Shown here piece after piece: positions 47,540 to 54,507 of a stretch of DNA of 64,000 nt. Position 1 is the first letter of the stretch, and each line of letters begins with the position of its first letter. Under the pieces are notes generated by a model. That model ran no database searches. It saw only the letters and a program-made list of their open reading frames with translations, and had not been told where the DNA came from. Source of the stretch: CAWAND01 sp963807065 (GTDB lineage Bacteria; Chloroflexota; Anaerolineae; Anaerolineales; E44-bin32); the NCBI GenBank assembly GCA_963807065.1, contig CAWDZQ010000003.1, positions 1-64,000 of the forward strand, in the 5' to 3' direction. Made by a program: the position numbers and the translations under genes.

Positions 47540-48718
47540 ATGCGATCAATCGCCGTACCAATCGTCGGATCTTCGTTGGTCCTTGGGCTGCTGGCCTGCG
47601 GCTTGGGGCCGGAGGTCACCGGGCAGCCGTCGACGCAGCCGGTGGGGACGAGCGCGCCATCGACGGCGCCTCCCACAGTTAAGGCGACCGCCCCTGATAC
47701 AACCGTCCCTCCGACGGCCACCCCGGTCCTTGCGCCCATCTCAGCAGCCAATATCACCTCGCTTCGGCCCATCAACATCCTGGCTCGCGTGGGCACCAAC
47801 TTGCGATCGCTCGCCTTCTCGCCGGACTCAAAGCTGCTCGTCACCGGGTCGGGAGGCAATCCGGCGGACAGCGATCTCCGGCTGGCCCTTTGGTCGGTCG
47901 ACTCGCAGGACCCGCAGGCGGTGAGCGACCAGCAGCCGGGGATCATCTGGGACGTTGCCTACTCCCCGGATGGGACGATCATAGCCTCCGCCGAAGGGGA
48001 TTCATCAGTGCGCCTGTGGCGCGGCTCGGATCTGTCGCCACTGGGACAGTTGACCATGAGCGGCGCTGTCAACAGCGTCGCCTTCTCGCCGGACGGCAGC
48101 TTGCTGGCGGCTGGCGCGGCCGAGGACTCGGGCGGAGTGATCTATCTGTGGGATGTCGAGACGTCGGAGGTGGCCCGGTTGTGGAAGGCGGGTCAGTTCA
48201 GCGTGCCTTCCCTCGCCTTCTCTCCCGACGGGGCCTGGTTGGCCAGTGGAGCCGTGGACCGTTCAGTCCATGTGTGGCGAGTGGCCGACGGCGCCCCAGT
48301 GGCGAGCTTGGTCCAGCCGGGGCAGGGGCTGTCGGTTATGTTCTCACCGGATGGGTCGGCCATCGCATCCGGGATGTGCGCCCTGTCTGATGCCAGCCTG
48401 ACCTGCCTGCGCGGCGAAGCGTGGATTTGGGAGTTTCCGAGCGGGAAAGTGCTGCACAGGATGGTCGGCCCGGCCGAGTGGGTCGAGGCTGTGGCCTACA
48501 CGCCCGACGGACAGGTCCTGGTCGGCGCCGGAAGGGACGGTCAGTTGTACTACTGGCGGACAGCGGATGGCGTCCTGCTGGGGGCCATGAGCGACCAGGA
48601 TCTCAGTCTGGGCGACGTGGCCATCTCGCCCGACGGCCGTTGGCTGGCGGCTGCAGGCCAGTATGGCAGGGTCATCATGTGGGGGACGTCTGAAGGCTCC
48701 GGCCAGGGGGTTCAGTAG
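47540..48718 (+). CDS. WD40 beta-propeller lipoprotein, intact
   Basis: 392 residues from ATG 47540 (GGAGG nine bases upstream; the ORF begins at 47504 but lacks a signal there). Lipobox LLAC with Cys about 20, a Thr/Pro-rich linker (about 25-70, TPVLAP-type), then about seven WD40 blades with SPDG and W-D or W-x repeats: FSPDSKLL, YSPDGTIIAS, FSPDGSLLAAG, FSPDGAWLASGA, FSPDGSAIAS, YTPDGQVLVGAG, ISPDGRWLAAAG. It is exposed outside the cytoplasmic membrane and probably a scaffold for a protein complex. It is a paralogue, in architecture, of the broken gene in cassette 1 at 8-2093, and shows what that one looked like intact. Confidence 0.85.
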   Translation: MRSIAVPIVGSSLVLGLLACGLGPEVTGQPSTQPVGTSAPSTAPPTVKATAPDTTVPPTATPVLAPISAANITSLRPINILARVGTNLRSLAFSPDSKLLVTGSGGNPADSDLRLALWSVDSQDPQAVSDQQPGIIWDVAYSPDGTIIASAEGDSSVRLWRGSDLSPLGQLTMSGAVNSVAFSPDGSLLAAGAAEDSGGVIYLWDVETSEVARLWKAGQFSVPSLAFSPDGAWLASGAVDRSVHVWRVADGAPVASLVQPGQGLSVMFSPDGSAIASGMCALSDASLTCLRGEAWIWEFPSGKVLHRMVGPAEWVEAVAYTPDGQVLVGAGRDGQLYYWRTADGVLLGAMSDQDLSLGDVAISPDGRWLAAAGQYGRVIMWGTSEGSGQGVQ

Positions 48719-48807
48719 CCTCTTCCACGAATGACGCTTGTTGTAGACTAGGGGTGGCGGAGGCGAGGTGAGAGGTCGGGGTCGGCCGCCGCGGGATTAA
48801 GAAGGCT

Positions 48808-49710
48808 ATGAACCCAGTCATAGCATTGGTCAACAGCCGGGCAGGCCCGCCGTTGGGTGTGCTGCTCGCCAGGGTTCTGCCGAGAGCCTGGGCGGCGGGC
48901 ATCGCCGATGGTCTGGCGCTGGCCGCCACACGGGGGATGAACTCGGCGGTGGTGCGCGCCATCAGGGCCAACCAGGCGGTGGCCCGCGGCCTCCCCTATG
49001 AGCATCCCGCGCTCGAGCGGGCCGTGATCGAAGTTACGCGCTATGCGGCCCGGGGCTACCTAGCCTTCTATCGGGCGCTTTCCTATGGGCGCAACGAACT
49101 GCAGAGCGCATGCCGGCTTGATCCGCAACTTGAGTCCGGGATCCGGCAGGCGACCCAGTCCGGCCGGGGCGTGGTGCTGGCGTCGGCCCATATGGGGAAT
49201 TTTGATCTGGCGTTCTACACCTTGCTCCGCCACAACTTGTCCCCCCTCGTCCTCTCATACCGCGACCCGCACGGCAGCTATCGGGCCGACAACGCCATCC
49301 GACGGCACTATGGTCTGGAGTCAGCCCCGATCGCCGTGACCTCGCTGCGCGAGGCGCTCCGCAGACTAAAAGACGGCGGGCTGGCGCTGACCGGCGTGGA
49401 CAGGCCGGACTCAAAGGGGGAGATCCTCAAATTCTTCGGGCGAGAGGCCAGGCTGCCTGTAGGGCATGCCCGGCTGGCGGTCAAATCGGGGGCGGTGATC
49501 CAGGCCGGCGTGACCCTGGATGACGGCCAGGCTGGCTACCGGATGATCGGTCCGCCGCCGCTTGAGCCGCCCAAGACCCTTCCCGCCCGGAAGGCGGCGC
49601 TGGCGCTGGCCCAGAAAGTCATCGACGTGCTCGAGGGGTACATCCGTGACCATCCGGCGGAGTGGCTGATGTTCTTCCCGGTTTGGCCCGAGGTCGTGCC
49701 CGGAAGCTAG
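48808..49710 (+). CDS. Lysophospholipid/LpxL-type acyltransferase
   Basis: 300 residues. The catalytic H-x4-D motif reads SAHMGNFDLAFY (His about 129). VDRPDSKGEILKFFGREARL and YIRDHPAEWLMFFPVW are further family blocks, the latter the region that binds the acyl donor in LpxL/HtrB-like enzymes. There is one N-terminal hydrophobic stretch near GVLLARVLPRAWAAGIADGL. It transfers acyl chains to a glycolipid or lysophospholipid at the inner face of the membrane. It is monocistronic, with a bidirectional terminator at 49733. In a bacterium without obvious lipid A genes in the window the acceptor cannot be named; a PIM-like glycolipid is possible. Confidence 0.8.
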   Translation: MNPVIALVNSRAGPPLGVLLARVLPRAWAAGIADGLALAATRGMNSAVVRAIRANQAVARGLPYEHPALERAVIEVTRYAARGYLAFYRALSYGRNELQSACRLDPQLESGIRQATQSGRGVVLASAHMGNFDLAFYTLLRHNLSPLVLSYRDPHGSYRADNAIRRHYGLESAPIAVTSLREALRRLKDGGLALTGVDRPDSKGEILKFFGREARLPVGHARLAVKSGAVIQAGVTLDDGQAGYRMIGPPPLEPPKTLPARKAALALAQKVIDVLEGYIRDHPAEWLMFFPVWPEVVPGS

Positions 49711-49732
49711 CGCGAGGAGTTGTTGGGTCAAA

Positions 49733-49759
49733 AAAAGACCGCTCGCAGAGCGGTCTTTT
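49733..49759. terminator. Bidirectional terminator between the acyltransferase and aldolase genes
   Basis: AAAAGACCGCT (49733-49743) pairs perfectly with AGCGGTCTTTT (49749-49759). With A-runs on one side and T-runs on the other, it can serve both convergent genes. Confidence 0.85.
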
Positions 49760-49784
49760 GCATCTTATGCGTGGGTCGTTCGGT

Positions 49785-50777
49785 TCAGTAGCGTTCTTGC
49801 CAACCTTCGTTGGCGTCGATGGCGGCCATTTCGGAGGCGTAGATATCGGACCAGGGCCGGCCGCTGGCGTTGGCGATCCCGGTGAGGGTGTTCAAGCGCG
49901 TGACCGAGGTGGTGGACAGGAAGCCGTCCTGTTCGTCTTCCGGCATGCCGGGAGCTTCCTGCCAGATGGCCCGACCGGCCAGGAACCCGCTGGCCCCGTT
50001 TTCGCAGGCGATGCGGGTTTGGGTTTCAAACGTGTCGTAGCCCACGCCGGCGCTTAGAAGCACCCAGGGGATGCCGGCGGCTTCGGTCAGCTGGCGGCAG
50101 TGCTCGGCCATCACGGACTCATCGGTTTCGTGGTCGGGGTCGTCGGGGAACTCCGCTTTGAGGACATCCATCCCCAGCGGGCAAAGCATGCGGGCGGTTT
50201 CGATCACCATCTCGGGCTTGAGCTTGGCGAACTCGGCGGTTCCCTTCTTGGGGCCGCCGACGATGTTGTATGTCATGGGTTCGACCAGGAAGGGGATGTC
50301 GTGGAGCTTACACTCTTCGGCTGCCATGAACATGTAGTCTTGCTGCTGCTGGGCGGTTGCGCTCCCCGGGTTGTAGAAAAGGAGCAGCTTGACGGCCGAG
50401 GCACCCATCCGCTTGATCTTGTCGATGCCCCATCCTTCGGCGGTCGAGCTGACCCGGTCGCCATCGGCGTCGTCATAGCCGGTCGCTTCAAGGCTCACCA
50501 GGAATCCCTGCTTGCCTGAAATGTGGCCTTCGGCAAGGGCGCGCGCAGCGCCATAAATAGGGTCGATCAAGATAGCACTGGAATGGGGACCCAGGTGATT
50601 GAGCAGCTTGACTTTGTAGTCGGCCATGGCTTCGAAAGTGACCGATTTTGGATCATCTGGCCGGAGAGCCCGGCGGAGAGATCCCCGATGGTCGAGGGCC
50701 GTGATGGTAAACAAACCCTGGTGGTTGGCCAACTCTTGGAGCCCCCGGGTTTTGCCCAGGCTGAGACTGCGTGTCAT
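49785..50777 (-). CDS. LacD-like tagatose-bisphosphate-type aldolase
   Basis: 330 residues. ITALDHRGSLRRAL, IDPIYGAARAL, KLLLFYNPGS, FLVEPMTYNI and KAEFPDDPDHETD are the class I aldolase barrel strands of the LacD family; the Schiff-base Lys is probably the one in VLKAEFP or VKLLLFY. It cleaves tagatose 1,6-bisphosphate or a related ketose bisphosphate to dihydroxyacetone phosphate and glyceraldehyde 3-phosphate. There are no tagatose-pathway partners here, so it may work in general sugar-phosphate metabolism. A TGTGA-N6-TCACA palindrome lies 72 bases upstream of the start (50849), suggesting control by a CRP- or Rex-like regulator. Confidence 0.85.
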   Translation of the reverse strand: MTRSLSLGKTRGLQELANHQGLFTITALDHRGSLRRALRPDDPKSVTFEAMADYKVKLLNHLGPHSSAILIDPIYGAARALAEGHISGKQGFLVSLEATGYDDADGDRVSSTAEGWGIDKIKRMGASAVKLLLFYNPGSATAQQQQDYMFMAAEECKLHDIPFLVEPMTYNIVGGPKKGTAEFAKLKPEMVIETARMLCPLGMDVLKAEFPDDPDHETDESVMAEHCRQLTEAAGIPWVLLSAGVGYDTFETQTRIACENGASGFLAGRAIWQEAPGMPEDEQDGFLSTTSVTRLNTLTGIANASGRPWSDIYASEMAAIDANEGWQERY

Positions 50778-50848
50778 CGCGTCCTCCTAATGGGAGTTTG
50801 TGCTGAAAGCCGAATCAATGATAACTTACCTTTCCCGATCCGGGGGAC

Positions 50849-50868
50849 TTTGTGAACCTAGTCACAAA
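50849..50868. promoter_or_regulatory. CRP/FNR-type operator palindrome
   Basis: TTTGTGAACCTAGTCACAAA, perfect 7-bp arms around ACCTAG. It fits TGTGA-N6-TCACA but not the full Rex consensus. It lies upstream of the aldolase gene (minus strand start 50777), 14 bases from the 3' end of the TerB-like gene. Confidence 0.6.
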
Positions 50869-50881
50869 TCGAATGGGCATG

Positions 50882-51808
50882 CTAGGCGCTGCGCAGGTCG
50901 GAGGGAATGGAAAGTTTGGCGTTGATGAACTCCTTGTGGGTCAGCTTGAGGATGCGGGTGATGCTTCGAATAGCCTCCGTCTCGTCGAACGAAACGTGTC
51001 CATCGGCGGCCGCCACCCGGAAAAGGACCCTGGCGAAGGCGCGCCGTTCATCGGGCTGGGTGGCGCTGTAAAACTCTCGGGTCAGGCGGAAAAAATCCAA
51101 ATCGGCGGCGGTCTTGGTCACGGCAATTTCAGCCACCAGGTGCGCGCCCGCTTGGCCCAAACCCCAGCTCTGCTGAACGGCGGCGGCCATGGCCTGCCGC
51201 TCCCCATCTTCCACGACACCATCCAGGTGGGCGATGTGCGCCATGAGGCCGGCGGCCAGAGCCATCTTCCGCAACTCTGCTTCGTCCAGGTCGCCAGACA
51301 GATTGAGCTCGCCCGAGTCGAGTTTGCGCCTAAGGGTGTAGTAGACGCGGTTCTTGACGAAGTCTTCCAGGTAGGCCTCGCGATTTTTCCCAGCGGCCTG
51401 GCTGCGGCGGTCGACCGCCGAATCGACCAGGCTCCGTAAGCCGCCGAGGATGCCGGATCCGGCCGTGCCCAGGGAATCCTTGACCTGCTCCAAGAAGGCG
51501 GCCTCCCGATCATCAACCACACCATCGGCATGGATCAACGTTTCCAGCGTTTCGATGGCCAGGTTGCGGTCCGCCCTGGAATGGACGGCGTGTCGAAGAT
51601 CCTCCACCAGGCGTTCTCGTTCCTCCCGGCCGACCGGCGAGTCAATGTAGATGTCCAGCTCGGCCCACTGCTTGGCGTCGAGCTTGGGGATGTGGAACAA
51701 GAGGTCTTTGAGGCTGTTGACCTCATCGGGGCTCAGGTCGCCGTCGGTCCAGGCCGAGGCGATCACCACTTTAGCCAGGGTCATGATCAGGCCGTTATCG
51801 TTTGCCAT
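50882..51808 (-). CDS. TerB-like protein with two TerB domains
   Basis: 308 residues. Two copies of the TerB helical fold: residues about 5-95 with ASAWTDGDLSPDEVNSLKDL, and about 170-300 with HLDGVVEDGERQAMAAAVQQ and AAADGHVSFDETEAIRSI; a third, similar ADGVVDDREAAFLEQV lies between (about 105). The repeated A-D-G-x-(V/L)-x(2)-(D/E)E motif is the acidic metal-binding signature of TerB/DUF533-like proteins. The role is probably in stress response or membrane-associated sensing. No ter cluster is present in the window. Soluble, no signal peptide. Confidence 0.8.
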   Translation of the reverse strand: MANDNGLIMTLAKVVIASAWTDGDLSPDEVNSLKDLLFHIPKLDAKQWAELDIYIDSPVGREERERLVEDLRHAVHSRADRNLAIETLETLIHADGVVDDREAAFLEQVKDSLGTAGSGILGGLRSLVDSAVDRRSQAAGKNREAYLEDFVKNRVYYTLRRKLDSGELNLSGDLDEAELRKMALAAGLMAHIAHLDGVVEDGERQAMAAAVQQSWGLGQAGAHLVAEIAVTKTAADLDFFRLTREFYSATQPDERRAFARVLFRVAAADGHVSFDETEAIRSITRILKLTHKEFINAKLSIPSDLRSA

Positions 51809-51916
51809 GCGCAGGTTCCTTTGAGGCGGGGCACGTGCCCATTATACGAAGTCTGGCGAGAGCCGTCCCCATCTCTTATGATGATCACGGCGGCATCGTT
51901 CTGCCAGGGGGCAAGT

Positions 51917-52951
51917 ATGGTCTTTCACATCGGCACCTCCGGCTGGGTCTATCCCCATTGGCGCGGCATCTTCTACCCTCAGGACTTGCCCCAGCCGGCC
52001 TGGTTCGACTTCTTCGCCCACCACTTTGATACGGTCGAAATCAACAACACGTTCTACCGCCTGCCAGGCGCCGGCACGTCCGCTGCCTGGTCTAAGCAGG
52101 CTCCGCCGGGCTTCCGTTACAGTGTCAAGGCTAATCGCTACTTGACCCACCTCAAGAAGCTGAAGCCGCCGGCTGACGGCCTGGACCGGTTCTTTTCGCG
52201 TGCCCGCAGGCTGGGAACGTCGTTGGGGCCGATCCTTTGGCAGCTGCCGCCCGGCTGGCATGCCAATCCCGACCGCCTTCGCGACCACGCCGGCCGCCTG
52301 CCGCATGAGCTGACGCACGTCTTTGAGTTTCGCGATCCGGACTGGTTTCAGGGCCGGGTGCGACGGACCCTCGAGCTTCACCAGCTGACCTTTGGCATTT
52401 ACGACATGGTCGGCCACGAGTGTCCCCTTTGGGTGACCAGTCCGACGGTCTATCTTCGTTTCCACGGCCCGGCAGTCGAGTACGGAGGCCAATACGGGGA
52501 AGGGCGTTTGGGGGTCTGGATTGACCGGATCAGGTCCTGGTCGTCGGAGGGCCTGGACGTCTACGCCTATTTCAACAACGACCTGGGTGGTTTCGCCGTC
52601 GAGGACGCTCTCCGGCTGCGTCGTATGGTGGCAGGCAGCTGGGGAAAATCGGAGCTGTCAGCGCGGCTTGCGCTCCAGTGTCTGGAATGTCAGGGCAAAG
52701 GCGTTGTCAGAGTCGCTGCCATGATGTTCTTCGTCGAGAAGGTTCCAATTGGCGATGTCGAACTTTGGGAAGGTCACGTCGGTGAGCAGGCTGCCATCGA
52801 TTCGAGTCAGGTACATGCGGTCCACCAGGTCCCGGCCCAGAGCTTCGCCGTACACCTGGGCGCCGCCGGCGATGAAGGCTTCGGATTCGCGGAGTTGGGA
52901 CCGGGCCAGGTCGATGGCTTCGTCCAGCGAGCGCGCCGTCATCGAGCCTGA
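51917..52951 (+). CDS. DUF72 family protein (YecE-like), stop apparently lost
   Basis: ATG 51917 follows AGGGGGCAAGT. The sequence reads FHIGTSGWVYPHWRGIFYP, FDTVEINNTFYRLP, GFRYSVKANRYLTHLKKL, LTHVFEFRDPDWF, YLRFHGP and VYAYFNNDLGGFAVEDALRL, the complete set of DUF72 blocks in order, so the domain ends near 52630 (about 240 residues). The frame remains open to 52951, running antisense over folA for about 290 bases, which makes a 344-residue ORF and suggests a lost stop codon near 52640. DUF72 proteins have a TIM-barrel-like fold and no established reaction. Confidence 0.82.
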   Translation: MVFHIGTSGWVYPHWRGIFYPQDLPQPAWFDFFAHHFDTVEINNTFYRLPGAGTSAAWSKQAPPGFRYSVKANRYLTHLKKLKPPADGLDRFFSRARRLGTSLGPILWQLPPGWHANPDRLRDHAGRLPHELTHVFEFRDPDWFQGRVRRTLELHQLTFGIYDMVGHECPLWVTSPTVYLRFHGPAVEYGGQYGEGRLGVWIDRIRSWSSEGLDVYAYFNNDLGGFAVEDALRLRRMVAGSWGKSELSARLALQCLECQGKGVVRVAAMMFFVEKVPIGDVELWEGHVGEQAAIDSSQVHAVHQVPAQSFAVHLGAAGDEGFGFAELGPGQVDGFVQRARRHRA

Positions 52952-53173
52952 AGCGATAATCTCGGGGTGGATTTGGCGGCTCAAAACGATGATGCGCCGG
53001 CCCGGCAGCGTCCGGCCGGCAAGCGACTCGTAAGTGCGGCGCCCCATAACCAGGCAGTGGCCCATCGTCAGCCGGCGGAAGCGGGCCAGGTCGGCCGGCA
53101 GGTGCCAGGGGAGGCGTCCTTGAGCGCCGATGCCGCGCTCCGAATCCAGGGCAGCGATGAGGGAGACGATCAG
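52658..53173 (-). CDS. folA: Dihydrofolate reductase
   Basis: 171 residues if translation begins at the CTG at 53173, where it overlaps the thyA stop (CTGA). IVSLIAALDSERGIGAQG, LPWHLPADLARFRRLTMG and LVMGRRTYESL are the DHFR signature, followed by IIVLSRQ and the C-terminal EAFIAGGAQVYGEAL and MYLTRIDG. The internal ATG at 53065 would lose the first 36 residues, including the folate-binding segment, so it cannot be the start. No ATG, GTG or TTG in frame lies upstream of the CTG. It reduces dihydrofolate to tetrahydrofolate, regenerating the cofactor consumed by ThyA. Confidence 0.88.
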   Translation of the reverse strand: MIVSLIAALDSERGIGAQGRLPWHLPADLARFRRLTMGHCLVMGRRTYESLAGRTLPGRRIIVLSRQIHPEIIASGSMTARSLDEAIDLARSQLRESEAFIAGGAQVYGEALGRDLVDRMYLTRIDGSLLTDVTFPKFDIANWNLLDEEHHGSDSDNAFALTFQTLERKPR

Positions 53174-53964
53174 ACGGACACCTCGGCCTTAATATGGGGA
53201 TGCGGCTCATAGCCGATCAGGTGGAAATCTTCGTAGACAAAATCGAACAGAGAGCGCCGGTCCGGGTTGAGTTCCATGATGGGCACAGGCCGCGGCTGAC
53301 GGGTGAGTTGGAGCCGGGCCTGGTCAAGGTGGTTAAGATACAGATGGGCATCGCCCAGGGTATGCACGAATTCACCCGGTTGTAGGCCGGTGGCTTGGGC
53401 CACCATCATCGTCAGCAGGGCGTAGGAGCTGATGTTGTAGGGCAGCCCCAAGAAGATGTCCGCCGATCGCTGGTACAGCTGGCAAGACAGCCGGCCTTCA
53501 GCCACGTAGAACTGGAACAGCGTGTGACAGGGGGGAAGGGCCATGTCGTCAATTTCGGCCGGATTCCAGGCACTCACGATGTGGCGCCGTGAATTGGGGT
53601 GGCGCTGAATGCTCTCGATCACACGCTCCAACTGATCGATCGTGCCTCCGTCGGGGTGGGGCCAGGAGCGCCACTGGGCGCCGTACACCGGCCCCAGCTC
53701 ACCATCGGCATCGGCCCATTCGTCCCAAATGGTCACACCATTCTGATGCAGGTAGCCTACGTTGGTCTCGCCGCGCACCATCCACAGCAGTTCGTGGATG
53801 ATGGACTTGAAGTGGAGCTTCTTTGTGGTCAGGGCGGGGAAGCCGGCGGCCAGATCAAAGCGCATCTGGTGTCCGAACACCGACAGAGTGCCCGTCCCGG
53901 TGCGGTCCGGGCGCCTGACGCCTTCATCCAGCACTCGAGCCATCAAATCCAGGTACTGGCGCAT
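53170..53964 (-). CDS. thyA: Thymidylate synthase
   Basis: 264 residues from ATG 53964, exactly the length of the E. coli enzyme; the longer ORF to 54687 is an overread. MRQYLDLMARVLDEGVRRPD, DRTGTGTLSVFGHQMRF, IDQLERVIESIQRHPNSRRH and the catalytic LPPCHTLFQFYV (Cys about 146) are present, and YLNHLDQARLQL and the end HPHIKAEVSV match. It methylates dUMP to dTMP using methylene-tetrahydrofolate. The gene overlaps folA by four bases (thyA first), so the two are translationally coupled. Confidence 0.95.
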   Translation of the reverse strand: MRQYLDLMARVLDEGVRRPDRTGTGTLSVFGHQMRFDLAAGFPALTTKKLHFKSIIHELLWMVRGETNVGYLHQNGVTIWDEWADADGELGPVYGAQWRSWPHPDGGTIDQLERVIESIQRHPNSRRHIVSAWNPAEIDDMALPPCHTLFQFYVAEGRLSCQLYQRSADIFLGLPYNISSYALLTMMVAQATGLQPGEFVHTLGDAHLYLNHLDQARLQLTRQPRPVPIMELNPDRRSLFDFVYEDFHLIGYEPHPHIKAEVSV

Positions 53965-54103
53965 GTCCCCGCCTCCTCCAACCATCGCATGTGCCCCATA
54001 TACGGGGAAGGAACGGGGCGAGTTTAGCACATCTAGGGACGACGGCAAACCAAATCCTGCAGGCTGAGGCATATTCCTCGCCCGACGAGCGTGACATTCG
54101 TCC

Positions 54104-54132
54104 TTGATGCCGGGTGCGGACCGGATTACAAT
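54104..54132 (+). promoter_or_regulatory. Promoter of the copper operon
   Basis: -35 TTGATG (54104-54109), 17-base spacer, -10 TACAAT (54127-54132). The candidate CsoR site begins 11 bases later. Confidence 0.65.
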
Positions 54133-54142
54133 GGATCTTGAA

Positions 54143-54164
54143 CCCCTCCCCCGTGGGGGGGGGG
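54143..54164. promoter_or_regulatory. Candidate CsoR operator (C-tract/G-tract)
   Basis: CCCCTCCCCC-GT-GGGGGGGGGG, overlapping the expected transcription start of the csoR gene. G/C-tracts flanked by TA are the hallmark of CsoR-family DNA sites, so this would give autoregulation that is relieved by copper. Confidence 0.6.
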
Positions 54165-54189
54165 ATAAACCAGGCTGGAGGCACGGAAA

Positions 54190-54474
54190 ATGGAACGCGA
54201 TGACGCCACGCAGAAGGCGCTCCTGAAACGCTTGCGGTCCGTGTCGGGCCACGTGAGCGGCGTGGAGCACATGATCGAAGACGGCAAGTACTGCATTGAC
54301 ATCATCCACCAGATCCAGGCCGTTCAGGCGGCGCTGAACAAGGTCACCGTGATGCTCTTGGACGATCACATGCATCACTGCCTGACCGACGCCATCGAGA
54401 GTAAGGACCCGGGAGAGCGGGAGCGCGTCTTGGGCGAAATCCGGGACGTGTTCGCCGTGCGCAGTCGGCTTTAG
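54190..54474 (+). CDS. csoR: CsoR-family copper-sensing repressor
   Basis: 94 residues with GGAGG upstream. All-helical CsoR/RcnR fold: LLKRLRSVSGHVSGVEHMIE (helix 1), YCIDIIHQIQAVQAALNKV (helix 2) and DDHMHHCLTDAI (helix 3). The copper ligands are Cys35, His60 and Cys64, exactly the C-H-C set of CsoR from M. tuberculosis (Cys36, His61, Cys65). It represses its own operon until Cu(I) binds. It is transcribed with copA and the YHS gene; the DNA target is probably the G/C tract at 54143. Confidence 0.93.
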   Translation: MERDDATQKALLKRLRSVSGHVSGVEHMIEDGKYCIDIIHQIQAVQAALNKVTVMLLDDHMHHCLTDAIESKDPGERERVLGEIRDVFAVRSRL

Positions 54475-54507
54475 CATGGTCGCCATCTGGTCAAGAAAGG
54501 TCGAGGT

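Noticed and set aside
52707..53210. Long open frame antisense or out of phase over folA
   Set aside because: It is Arg/Pro-rich with no domain and results from high-GC codon bias; the DHFR frame on the same strand has clear motifs. Similar shadow frames were left out throughout.
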